This document shows positions 9,289 through 17,613 of a stretch of 64,000 nucleotides of DNA, piece after piece. Below the pieces are notes generated by a model. It saw nothing but the letters and a program-made list of their open reading frames with translations. It was not told the origin of the DNA and searched no databases. The stretch is taken from assembly GCA_012522855.1 (NCBI GenBank), contig JAAYJQ010000024.1, positions 1-64,000 on the forward strand, in the 5' to 3' direction. The position numbers and the translations under genes are program-made. The stretch is from Bacteroidales bacterium (GTDB lineage Bacteria; Bacteroidota; Bacteroidia; Bacteroidales; UBA932). The first letter of the stretch is position 1. Each line of letters starts with the position of its first letter.

Positions 9289-9355
9289 AGCAGAGGATCT
9301 CGGTTAACCGCTACATGCTGAAAGTAGACAGTACAAGCTATCATGTAATAATTGA

Positions 9356-11884
9356 TTATTTATTTGAGTTAACCCTTGAAAGAAGATCTCTTATGTACTG
9401 TTTATCTATTGGAACATATTCTTTGATGTCTTCCACAGGCTTACCTAATATTTCTCTAAGTTCAACTTCACATTTTGGCCAATTTTCCGTATTCGAGAAC
9501 TTGTTGAGCATTGATTTATCATAAATCTCCAGCCTCCAACCTCTTTTATGATAAATAAAGATTGTGACCGGAATACTGCAAATCAAAATCTCAAAATAGA
9601 TTCCTGGATTTTCTTCTCCGGAGCGGACACTTGCATAATGGATGAAGTCATATTCTTCATATTCGGATTTCAATTCAAAAAACAACTCACGGCTAAGTAA
9701 TTCAGAGTGATAATGGTTCATCTGACTCTGATGCAACAGGGTTATGTGTCCATTGTTTTTATGTATAAATCCTTGAGAACAAATGTCAATCAATTGTTTG
9801 CCATATGGGCCTAAGAAAGGAGCATACCACTCATCGGAATGAGTATGATTCTGACGATATGTGTCATACATATTTTGAAGTGACTCTATGGCATCATTCT
9901 CATTTGACCATTTGGCGGTAATGATTTGCTTAAAGGCTTTGATACCCTCGTTATTTTTCTCTTTGAAAGGAACCTCTAATAGCTTTTTCCAACTATTATC
10001 ACGATCAAAAGGTCGGTTACAAAAGTTTAATCTAGAGCTAGTGTTATGTCGTAGATACATCCCATTAATAAGCATTGTCTGTTCAAGAAGGTGATCCTCT
10101 ACCAATTTATCAGTAAAGTTTCTTTTGAAATGTGAAAAAATTCTCCTAGAATTCTTTGATGCTTGATCAAGGATCTTCAAGGCCTTATCACTATCTTCTT
10201 TGTTAAATGAATCAAATTCATTTAAGTATACTCCACTAATTACAAGGAGAAAACCAATCTGCCCATCCATGTATTCATCGGTCTCGTTTTCACGGATGAG
10301 ACGATTCCAACGTACTTCATTGTTATCTCGTCCCCATTTTATAAGATTAGCCTTTACATATTCTTCAAATACTTGATTTTGAGAAAACTTATTTATAACA
10401 GGTTTAGTGCATAACCAATCGATTATTGGATTATCATGTATATCCTTCAGTATTCGCTCTATAGAGTTGAACATTTCGGACATATCGGTAGATTCATTGA
10501 TATTGGTAGCATTCACCAGATTATGTATCAATCTGATCCACTGAGGCAGCTCAGTTTTAAGATCACCCTTGTATTGTGCCATGAATCGGATATAAGCATA
10601 GAAAAACACAAGTTGGTCGTATTCAATGTTGCTAAGATTTTCATGCAAAACATATGATATCTCATTTCTTTCGTCATACCATGGCAAACACAAACTTTCT
10701 TCTTTGATAAGAGGTGAATCTTCCCCACATAAAGCCGACATAGCATCAATGATATGATTTGCAATATTTACCTCAATTCTCTTGATGTTGTCTGAAATTT
10801 GATTCTCCTTTAAATGAATGTCGTGTAAAATCTCAAGGTCAGAGAATCTACTATAGGCGAATATAATATCCTGCTTATTAAAACAGAATATTTTATCAAG
10901 GATAACCTTGCTAGGCTTTGCGACCTCAGTACAATAGCCACATCCAATCATTAATCGTATTATCCTTTCCAGAACAGCATCTGTATTGGTTTGTTCATAA
11001 CGCCATAGAAAATCACTCCAACAGCCATCAATATTTTCCTCAAAGCATTTTTTAAATGATGGGCTATGGTTGAGACTTTTTTCATACAGGGCTTTAAAGA
11101 TTTCAAAATCGGTGAGTTTGAGACCTCTTGCATTCATTTTTATGTAGAGGTCATCAGTCCGGGTATATCCGTCGAGAGGTTGCCACTGAAAAATAATCGG
11201 TTCTTTTTCTGAGGAAAAGAGTCTAATATATAAATTATTAATATATTCGGAAAAGGATTCCTCGTACGAAATGCCCTTCTTGATTTTACTCTCAGAATTG
11301 ACTTGATCATCAATTTCATTCAGCATTACTAACATACCAGCGACCGTCGGGTCTTGTTTCCAGGCCTGGAAAAACCATCCTTGATTCTCTATGATTCTGC
11401 TGGGTTTAATGTCAGTGCCACTTTCAGAATTCCGCTTAATGATCAGTAGTTCACTCCAAACGTTGCTACTTATGAGCCCCTTACAGAACTCGGAGGAACT
11501 TTTTCTAGTCGAATATCTGAATTTCCCCTTTATCCTCTCTTTGAATGTATCATAATTATTCGACATTCCAGCAATATACAAATGCAGAAGGAATAGTGTT
11601 GTAAGCCGTTGTTGCCCATCAAGTGGGATGAAAATCTTAGACTCTTCAGTATTAGAGTATTCAACTGTACCATAAACATAATCGATATTATGAGACTGGC
11701 TATTGTCAGAGATATAAAACAGAAGATCTTTGACAAATTGTTTTCGTATTTCTGTAACCACATCTGTTTCCCTGCCTTGGACATAGTCTCTCTGAATAAC
11801 AGGAACATTTATAATATGATTGTCGATTAGCCTTAAGAAGCTCATCGAAGTAGCATGTTTTATCTCTGATGAACTGTATTCCAT
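9356..11884 (-). CDS. DUF262 protein, second gene of a tandem pair
   Basis: 842 residues. The N-terminal 350 residues are DUF262/GmrS-like: INVPVIQRDYVQGR near 27, FIPLDGQQRLTTLFLLHL near 88, and IKMNARGLKLTDFEIFKALYE near 255. The remaining 490 residues are largely helical with no His-Asn-His block that I can see, so this member probably lacks its own DUF1524 nuclease. It begins two bases after the stop of the preceding DUF262 gene, so the two are surely co-transcribed and probably act together, one supplying the nuclease. Paired DUF262 genes recur in bacterial defence islands. The exact activity of this pair is not known to me. Confidence 0.85.
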   Translation of the reverse strand: MEYSSSEIKHATSMSFLRLIDNHIINVPVIQRDYVQGRETDVVTEIRKQFVKDLLFYISDNSQSHNIDYVYGTVEYSNTEESKIFIPLDGQQRLTTLFLLHLYIAGMSNNYDTFKERIKGKFRYSTRKSSSEFCKGLISSNVWSELLIIKRNSESGTDIKPSRIIENQGWFFQAWKQDPTVAGMLVMLNEIDDQVNSESKIKKGISYEESFSEYINNLYIRLFSSEKEPIIFQWQPLDGYTRTDDLYIKMNARGLKLTDFEIFKALYEKSLNHSPSFKKCFEENIDGCWSDFLWRYEQTNTDAVLERIIRLMIGCGYCTEVAKPSKVILDKIFCFNKQDIIFAYSRFSDLEILHDIHLKENQISDNIKRIEVNIANHIIDAMSALCGEDSPLIKEESLCLPWYDERNEISYVLHENLSNIEYDQLVFFYAYIRFMAQYKGDLKTELPQWIRLIHNLVNATNINESTDMSEMFNSIERILKDIHDNPIIDWLCTKPVINKFSQNQVFEEYVKANLIKWGRDNNEVRWNRLIRENETDEYMDGQIGFLLVISGVYLNEFDSFNKEDSDKALKILDQASKNSRRIFSHFKRNFTDKLVEDHLLEQTMLINGMYLRHNTSSRLNFCNRPFDRDNSWKKLLEVPFKEKNNEGIKAFKQIITAKWSNENDAIESLQNMYDTYRQNHTHSDEWYAPFLGPYGKQLIDICSQGFIHKNNGHITLLHQSQMNHYHSELLSRELFFELKSEYEEYDFIHYASVRSGEENPGIYFEILICSIPVTIFIYHKRGWRLEIYDKSMLNKFSNTENWPKCEVELREILGKPVEDIKEYVPIDKQYIRDLLSRVNSNK

Positions 11885-11886
11885 AA

Positions 11887-13950
11887 TTATAGTTTAATGT
11901 ATTCTGGTAGAGTGAAATTGACTGGTAGGAATCTCTTTAATGTTCTGTTGATCTCGTCCCAATAATCCTTCGCATCTTTTCGTCCCCAAGAAATAAGATT
12001 TGAAAGCTTAAGGGAATAGGCTTTATCAAAGACGTTGCGTGTACCAATAGGAGTAAAGACAGTATCTTCATCCCTAATGATTCTTTTACGTTTTATTGGG
12101 AAAATACTATTGCCGTAACTCATATTTGTCTTCGAGTTTAGTAGAACAAAATTCCATATAAAATCTTTCTCGTTCATGACACTATTGCCACACCTGACTT
12201 CCTCAATAAGAGGATCATCGGCATCAAAATGCTGCTGAATTTTAGAAAATACGGATTGGAGTTCTTTCTCTTTCTCATCTTTGGCTGCTTGTTCTTCGGG
12301 AAGAGCGTCGAAAAGCTTTAAAAGTAATGTACATAATTCTTGCTCCTTATTACCAAGACAACGGATACCATCAGAGTATTTTCCCTTAAAGGACAGCTCT
12401 TTATCAGCCTTTATAACTTCTATCGGTATGTCTATACCAGTAAAATACTCCATCAAATCGCGTCCAAGTTGTTGACGCTTGTCTAGATCAGGAACATAAT
12501 CTGTATTTGAAGCTATGTGCTCCAGATGCCATACCATGCCATTATGCAGACCAAGTTTAATGCTTTTAAATTCGTTGAAGGAAAACCTGGCATTTGGATT
12601 GGAACGATTGTCTTCCTTAATAACGTTGAAAAGCATCAGGAACTTCATCATTATGTCTTTGTTTGTAAAGACGAGCTGACTTGGTGTAAGAGTTGATAAA
12701 GAGTCTTTTACTAGCTCGGTTAGCTTATTTAGCCATTTATCCTTTGGCAACATTTTTTTATTATCCGGATCAACATAAAGAAGGGATATAAGATCCAGAA
12801 TTGTCATTGGCCTTTTATTTATCTCTCCGTACTCAAGCAAATAACCAGTCAGATGATAGAAATGTCTGTTATTATACCATTCTTCCAGTATTTGGAACAA
12901 ATCATTAAGATATTTCCATTCTTGTTTCACATATTCAAATTTATCTTGGGCTTGCAAGTATTTATCATAATAGTAATCGAAAGTATAGTTCTCCCTGTGT
13001 TGATGTTCTGGTTGCTTATTTGATATGATATCAAAGAGATATTCAATATGAGTATCGTACGATGTCGCTTTATTACTTCGGCAGATAAACATCCAGAATT
13101 CTGGTTCCTGCAACCTTTTTTCAAGATGGTCCCATTCAATGGCAAGTTGATCTCTTTCTATTATCCGTTCAGGTGAATATACACCACTCTGTAGGAATAG
13201 GGCCTTGATTAGTTCCGCATTGTTTAATTTGATCTTCGTAGCATTCAAGCGGTTAAAAATCATTTCGTTCGAATCTTCAAAATCGACTTTCGATTTGTCG
13301 TACCAGATAAACTTAGCCCTTTGTTTGAACAATGTCTCCCAAGTATTAAGATCACTGATTATATTATTGTCTTTTAATGAAGATATACATGTTAGAAGTA
13401 CTTCAGCAAAGTGATAATAGTCTCTACACTTTTTCTTGAATTCTTCAATATGAGTTATTCCTCCTTCTTTTTGATCAAGAAGGTATGCCATAGTTATCTC
13501 CTCAAGCCAAATGTTACTGCTGTCACTGCTTTTTCTTGTCTGATAAGTGATTTTATATCCTTTAGGAACAAGTCCCATTTTTGACTTAATGATAACATCC
13601 TGGAATCTTGACTCTTCAATGTTTTTTACAATGTGAAACGCTTGATTCATCAAAAGCATTGTGGTCAATCTCTGCTGTCCATCTATGACCTCATATATGA
13701 CCTCATAGAGATTGTTTTTCTTTTGTTCTACAACAAGAACTTGAAGACTGTAGAAAGGACATTGTTTACTTCTTTCTTTTTCGTCTTCTTCCTTCTGGTA
13801 TTCGGATAGATCTTCAATCAACCGCCTAACTTGTTCTTCTGTCCATCTATACCCACGCTGGTATGAAGGAACGACGAATGAAATTTCATCATCAAGAAAT
13901 GTTTTTATATTCGGCAAGGCCATTGCTTCGCCATCAAGTACTTCATTCAT
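11887..13950 (-). CDS. DUF262 protein with HNH-like C-terminus, first gene of the pair
   Basis: 687 residues; an internal ATG at residue 10 (MALPNIKTFLDDE) is an equally good start. DUF262 covers about 10-290: VVPSYQRGYRWTEEQV, YEVIDGQQRLTTMLLMNQ, NEMIFNRLNATKIKLNNAELIK. The C-terminal third has a divergent DUF1524-type block: HLEHIASNTD near residue 478 and a later NFVLLNSKTNMSYGN with SIFPIKRKRI near 615-635, the spacing of a His-Asn nuclease site interrupted by a long insert. It therefore likely supplies DNA cleavage for the pair. It follows the small Cys-rich peptide gene by 53 bases and is followed after two bases by the second DUF262 gene. Base composition is AT-rich compared with the core genome, consistent with transfer. 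Confidence 0.87.
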   Translation of the reverse strand: MNEVLDGEAMALPNIKTFLDDEISFVVPSYQRGYRWTEEQVRRLIEDLSEYQKEEDEKERSKQCPFYSLQVLVVEQKKNNLYEVIYEVIDGQQRLTTMLLMNQAFHIVKNIEESRFQDVIIKSKMGLVPKGYKITYQTRKSSDSSNIWLEEITMAYLLDQKEGGITHIEEFKKKCRDYYHFAEVLLTCISSLKDNNIISDLNTWETLFKQRAKFIWYDKSKVDFEDSNEMIFNRLNATKIKLNNAELIKALFLQSGVYSPERIIERDQLAIEWDHLEKRLQEPEFWMFICRSNKATSYDTHIEYLFDIISNKQPEHQHRENYTFDYYYDKYLQAQDKFEYVKQEWKYLNDLFQILEEWYNNRHFYHLTGYLLEYGEINKRPMTILDLISLLYVDPDNKKMLPKDKWLNKLTELVKDSLSTLTPSQLVFTNKDIMMKFLMLFNVIKEDNRSNPNARFSFNEFKSIKLGLHNGMVWHLEHIASNTDYVPDLDKRQQLGRDLMEYFTGIDIPIEVIKADKELSFKGKYSDGIRCLGNKEQELCTLLLKLFDALPEEQAAKDEKEKELQSVFSKIQQHFDADDPLIEEVRCGNSVMNEKDFIWNFVLLNSKTNMSYGNSIFPIKRKRIIRDEDTVFTPIGTRNVFDKAYSLKLSNLISWGRKDAKDYWDEINRTLKRFLPVNFTLPEYIKL

Positions 13951-14003
13951 TCTTAAATTTAATTATAAGGGAAAGATTTTATAACAATTATTAGGGAGAA
14001 ATT

Positions 14004-14126
14004 TTACAATGCCGGTGAATGTTTTCCTTTACCATGATCATCGGGGTGACGGGGACAAGAGCATGCGGTGAGAGTTCTTACCGAAGTGTTGCATATGCCG
14101 CAATATTCGCAGTAAAACTTGGCCAT
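14004..14126 (-). CDS. 40-residue Cys-rich (zinc-ribbon-like) peptide
   Basis: A short complete frame: MAKFYCEYCGICNTSVRT, then LTACSCPRHPDDHGKGKH and a stop. Cysteines are arranged CxxCGxC...CxC with a following RHP, a pattern that suits one zinc site. Short peptides of this type (a CEYCG start and a PRHP...GKH tail) occur as small orphan genes in Bacteroidota; I know no function. It is the first gene after the promoter at 14167-14200 and is followed by the DUF262 pair on the same strand. It could be a small regulator or accessory subunit of that pair, or simply a hitch-hiker. Confidence 0.6.
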   Translation of the reverse strand: MAKFYCEYCGICNTSVRTLTACSCPRHPDDHGKGKHSPAL

Positions 14127-14166
14127 AGTTTTAGAGTTAATATGTTCATGCTATATAGCTTGCGAA

Positions 14167-14200
14167 CAAATGTAGTAATTTAATTTCAATGCGAGTCAAA
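14167..14200 (-). promoter_or_regulatory. Bacteroidota-type promoter for the Cys-rich peptide/DUF262 operon
   Basis: On the minus strand a TTTG (14200-14197) and a TACATTTG box (14174-14167) fit the -33/-7 pattern, with a 22-base spacer, slightly longer than ideal. The predicted transcript would start near 14160, 34 bases before the peptide ATG. A TGCC-N7-GACA sequence at 14216-14230, similar to the WYL-type palindrome, lies just upstream. Confidence 0.45.
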
Positions 14201-14385
14201 TGTATTCTTGCTAACTGCCAAAGCATGACAGAACGCTCCTAAAGAAAGATGGATTTGATATTATAATCAGAAAGCGTTTTGAGATCAACATGTCAGGCAT
14301 TTTATGTGTTTATGACAACCTGATTAGCAGCAGGATTGCAAAAGAAGTAGGTGGTAGCTGATCACCTTTTAAGGTGAAATACTGT
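14201..14385. other. intergenic with perfect 14-bp palindrome
   Basis: Holds a degenerate WYL-type site (14216-14230) and a perfect inverted repeat CACCTTTTAAGGTG at 14364-14377, which lies just beyond the end of the Fic remnant and may be its terminator stem or an operator. One plus-strand stretch (14220-14360) is open and reads KKDGFDIIIRKRFE and later RIAKEVGG before a stop, but has no start and no known family. Confidence 0.35.
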
Positions 14386-14848
14386 TAAACTGAAGGAATG
14401 ATGAAGACATCCCATAGCCCGTCTTTATCGCGACGGGATATATATCCTTTGTCCGTCATGGATTTCAGGTGCTTTTGGACGGCGGAAGTGTTGATTCCAA
14501 TGGTCTGAGCAAGATTTGCTATGGTGATTCCGAGTTCAGTCATAAGTATATTCAGGATCTTGCCTGAATTATGGCTACGGAAAACGATGTGCTGGCCGTT
14601 ATACCATCACACGTTCTCGCCTTTCGTCATGATGAAGTCGATATGTTTTTTGACTTCTTCCGAAACCATTTTCTTGAACCAGTTGACAAAGTGCCTGGCA
14701 TCACGTAAACTCGCTTGGGACAGTTCCCACGACAAGATCCGATCGATGCAGCGCCTCCAGATAGTTCTTTTTCTTCCTGCTGCGGACGACAACCATCGGA
14801 TAATAATGGCGGGCGAGGACATAATTGGCCAGTAGACGTGCAATTCTG
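14386..14848 (-). pseudogene. Fic-domain protein remnant (catalytic motif half plus winged helix)
   Basis: From the junction at about 14848 the frame reads NGRIARLLANYVLARHYYPMV and KKKNYLEALHRSD. This is the distal part of the Fic catalytic motif (HxFx(D/E)GNGRxxR) and the helix that follows it. Frames then shift (RDARHFVNWFKKMV region), a TGA follows at about 14607, and the last 70 codons give a winged helix (ITIANLAQTIGINTSAVQKHL). That is the usual C-terminal arrangement of COG3177 Fic proteins. The His half of the motif is missing, so no AMP transfer activity is possible. Confidence 0.7.
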
Positions 14849-14985
14849 CCGTTTTCTCCCACAAGGAACGTGACGGGAGAACTGAATTCGATTCTCTCAA
14901 GACCCTCTAATGAAGGAATCTTCCTTAGGTATGAAACTGCACCGCAAAGGTATCTCCTGATATGGCCGAAACCTGGCAATGGCAA
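14849..14985 (-). pseudogene. N-terminal part of a COG3910-type ATPase fused to the Fic remnant
   Basis: The frame MPLPGFGHIRRYLCGAV, then SYLRKIPSLEGLERIEF and SSPVTFLVGENG is the N-terminus of a COG3910 ATPase up to the first residues of Walker A (GENGSGKST expected). Instead of SGKST it passes straight into Fic sequence (RIARLLANY). The shared Asn-Gly codons of GENG and GNGR mark the recombination point. The missing downstream half of such an ATPase is found at 8796-9288. Confidence 0.65.
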
Positions 14986-15064
14986 CAGTTTTCTTCACAT
15001 CGCGAATAATGAATGAATTTGGCAAGAATTTTCACTCAATATATCATAAAATAAATAAAATGCT

Positions 15065-15072
15065 TATATTTG
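15065..15072 (+). promoter_or_regulatory. -7 box before hipB
   Basis: TATATTTG fits TAnnTTTG and lies 27 bases before the hipB ATG. No convincing -33 TTTG at 19-21 bases was found. The surrounding 90 bases are AT-rich and would suit HipB autoregulation, but I see no clear operator palindrome. Confidence 0.4.
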
Positions 15073-15098
15073 TACACTGAATATAATGTTGTGAATAA

Positions 15099-15419
15099 AT
15101 GAGCAAAGCGACGATGGGGACGAAGATGCCCCGCAAACTCGAGCGGAAGATGCAGACAGTAGGCGAGCAGATCAAACTTGCCAGGCTGCGCAGGAACCTG
15201 AGCATCGCCCAGGTCGCCGAGCGTGCAACCTGTTCTCCCGTTACAATCAACAGGGTTGAAAAGGGCGCGCCTACAGTCGCAATCGGTATCTATCTTCGTG
15301 TCCTGTATGCCCTGCAGTTGGACGATGACATCCTGCATCTCGCGCGGAAGGACGAGATGGGGCGGGCGCTTCAGGATCTGGCGCTGACTAATCGCGAACG
15401 CGCGTCAAAGAAGGTATAG
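15099..15419 (+). CDS. hipB: HipB-like XRE antitoxin
   Basis: 106 residues. A helix-turn-helix of the XRE type spans about 22-75 (VGEQIKLARLRRNLSIAQVAERATCSPVTINRVEKG), followed by a short helical tail with a basic end, as in HipB proteins whose tail contacts HipA. It ends three bases before the hipA ATG, the usual antitoxin-toxin order. Known HipB proteins bind and neutralise HipA and repress the operon. Confidence 0.88.
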   Translation: MSKATMGTKMPRKLERKMQTVGEQIKLARLRRNLSIAQVAERATCSPVTINRVEKGAPTVAIGIYLRVLYALQLDDDILHLARKDEMGRALQDLALTNRERASKKV

Positions 15420-15422
15420 GCC

Positions 15423-16685
15423 ATGAAATTCTTGTACATATTCGCGGATTTCGATTGGCTCGACAGCCCCGTGCAGGTCGGCGAACTGGGCTATGAATCT
15501 CTTCGTGGCTCGGACTCATATTCCTTCAATTTCGACAAAGGATGGCTGCAGAAATATGGCGGCATATTCCTGAGCGCTGACATCAACAACTATCCGGGGC
15601 AGCAGTACACCCTGCCCGGAAAGGACATCTTCGGGTGCTTCGGCGATGCGCTGCCTGACCGTTGGGGGCGAATGCTTCTGAATCGCAGGGAGCAGATTCT
15701 GGCCGCAGAGGAGAAAAGGCCGGTGAGGAGGCTGTCCTCATTCGACTATCTCGTCGGTATCGACGACTTCTCACGTATGGGCGGGTTCCGCTTCAAGGAA
15801 GATCCGGATGGCGATTTCATCAATTGCAGTGAATATCTTCGCATCCCTCCCGTTGCGGAGATCCGCTCGTTGGTTCAGGCAAGTATGGAAATTGAGCGGA
15901 GCGAGGAAAAGAATCAGCTGCCCGACAAGAAATGGATCCGGCATCTGCTTCATCCGGGAACATCACTTGGGGGCGCGCGTCCGAAGGCAGGCGTAATCGA
16001 TGAAGATGGAAGGCTTTGCGTGGCAAAGTTCCCTTCACGGGGGGATGACTATGATGTCGCTCTCTGGGAACACCATAGCCATCTGCTCGCCAAAGAGGCC
16101 GGGGTAAATGCTGCTGAAACGACCGTGATCAATTCCGGAGACAAGTATCACGTCCTTCTGTCAAGGCGGTTCGATAGGACCGGCGAGGGGAGACGCCGGC
16201 ATTTCGCATCGGCGATGTCGCTCCTCGGCTTGACCGACGGCTGCGATGCCAAGAGCGGCAACGGGTATCTGGACATTGTCGATTTCGTTATTCAGAACAG
16301 CTGTGATGTCAGCGCCAATCTTCGTCAGCTCTATCGTCGCGTCGCCTTCAACATCGCCATCGGAAACAGTGACGACCATTTTCGCAACCACGGCTTCTTT
16401 CTGACGCCTCGCGGATGGACACTCGCCCCAGCCTACGACCTGAATCCGACACTGAGCGGGTATCAGAGCCTTCTGATCAACTCGACGACAAACGAGTCCG
16501 ACCTGCAGATCCTTCTGGATTCCAGCAAGGAATATATGATCGGAAGGGAAGAAGCCGAATCCATCCTGAATGAGGTAGTCGAAGGCGTCAGCAAATGGAG
16601 ATCTCTTGCCCTTAGTTTGGGAATATCCAGACGTGAGATTGACCTTTTCGAGCAAGTATACACAAATAAAAATAATGAATTATGA
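15423..16685 (+). CDS. hipA: HipA-type serine/threonine kinase toxin
   Basis: 420 residues, the full HipA length. The N-subdomain (about 1-110) includes FSFNFDKGWL and the LPDRWGRMLLNRRE motif. The P-loop-like SLGGARPKAG lies near 185, the ATP-contact Lys in LCVAKFPS near 202, the catalytic loop IGNSDDHFRNHGF near 320 and a metal-binding AYDLNP near 343. HipA kinases phosphorylate glutamyl-tRNA synthetase or related targets and slow growth. All key residues seem present, so it should be active. Its stop overlaps the start of the next gene by four bases (ATGA), so the metallo-beta-lactamase-fold gene is translationally coupled to the toxin, which is unusual. Confidence 0.9.
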   Translation: MKFLYIFADFDWLDSPVQVGELGYESLRGSDSYSFNFDKGWLQKYGGIFLSADINNYPGQQYTLPGKDIFGCFGDALPDRWGRMLLNRREQILAAEEKRPVRRLSSFDYLVGIDDFSRMGGFRFKEDPDGDFINCSEYLRIPPVAEIRSLVQASMEIERSEEKNQLPDKKWIRHLLHPGTSLGGARPKAGVIDEDGRLCVAKFPSRGDDYDVALWEHHSHLLAKEAGVNAAETTVINSGDKYHVLLSRRFDRTGEGRRRHFASAMSLLGLTDGCDAKSGNGYLDIVDFVIQNSCDVSANLRQLYRRVAFNIAIGNSDDHFRNHGFFLTPRGWTLAPAYDLNPTLSGYQSLLINSTTNESDLQILLDSSKEYMIGREEAESILNEVVEGVSKWRSLALSLGISRREIDLFEQVYTNKNNEL

Positions 16686-17605
16686 AACGAATCCTACACC
16701 TTACAATCATTGCACTCGCATTGTTTTCATGTACGAAGTCAGCCGACTGCGGACGACATGGCATCATCAATGAGCAGGAGGGCTGGTTCATTGTGAAAGA
16801 TATCACCCCTTCTCAGTCGCAGGGCAATATCTGGATGATCAGCGAACATGGTAACGCTACATGCTATCTGGTAACCGGCTCCAAGTATGCAATGCTGATC
16901 GACACCGGTATCGGAGTCGGAGATCTTGCCGGGCTGGTAAGAGGCCTTACCGACCTTCCGTTGATCGTGGTCAATACGCATGGTCATCCTGATCACGTGG
17001 GCGCGAATTATCAGTTTACGGAGGTATGGTTTCCTGAGAAGGACCTGGATCTCTTAAACGAAATGAATCCGCTTAACAATCCCGACCTTGAGGCATATGT
17101 TGAGTCCTATCTCAGGGACTTTGAATATGACAGGCAGGCGGCAAAGGAAAATATCGAGCGGATCAAAGCTTATAAGCCTTATAAACTTAAACTTTTTAAC
17201 GAAGGCAAGTCTTGGGATCTCGGAGGAAAGGTCATCAGCACGATTGAACTTGGAGGTCATACTCCGGGCGGAACCCTGTTTGTCGATGAGTCCGACAAGA
17301 TCCTCTTCACCGGAGACGCGCTCAATGGTTATCTCTGGATGTGGCTTGACACCTGTCTGTCATTGGAAGAATTCGAGCGGAATTTGACTGCGGTCGTGCC
17401 GAAGATATCCCATCTTGAAAGAATGTACGGCGGTCACGAGTCCCGTGCCGAAGGAGTGGAGATCCGGCAGGCGGAAACGATGCTCAATGACTTGAGATCC
17501 GCTCTTGCCGGTGAAGTTGAACCTGTCGTGACGCCAAAGCCGATGAATGGCGAGGGCACCGTAAATGTATATTATTTCCCAACATGGCTTCTTTGGGCCA
17601 AATAA
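16682..17605 (+). CDS. MBL-fold metallohydrolase lipoprotein (1)
   Basis: 307 residues with a lipoprotein signal (MKRILHLTIIALALFSCTKS, lipobox Cys near residue 19), so probably periplasmic and membrane-anchored. The metallo-beta-lactamase fold shows the zinc motif NTHGHPDHVG near 98, a later GGHTPGGTLF His and LFTGDAL Asp, and a terminal GGHES His near 248. That is a full dinuclear site. The arrangement is that of the glyoxalase II/quorum-lactonase-like group; the substrate cannot be told. It overlaps hipA by four bases and is followed by a second, related gene after eight bases. Confidence 0.82.
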   Translation: MKRILHLTIIALALFSCTKSADCGRHGIINEQEGWFIVKDITPSQSQGNIWMISEHGNATCYLVTGSKYAMLIDTGIGVGDLAGLVRGLTDLPLIVVNTHGHPDHVGANYQFTEVWFPEKDLDLLNEMNPLNNPDLEAYVESYLRDFEYDRQAAKENIERIKAYKPYKLKLFNEGKSWDLGGKVISTIELGGHTPGGTLFVDESDKILFTGDALNGYLWMWLDTCLSLEEFERNLTAVVPKISHLERMYGGHESRAEGVEIRQAETMLNDLRSALAGEVEPVVTPKPMNGEGTVNVYYFPTWLLWAK

Positions 17606-17613
17606 TCATAGAA

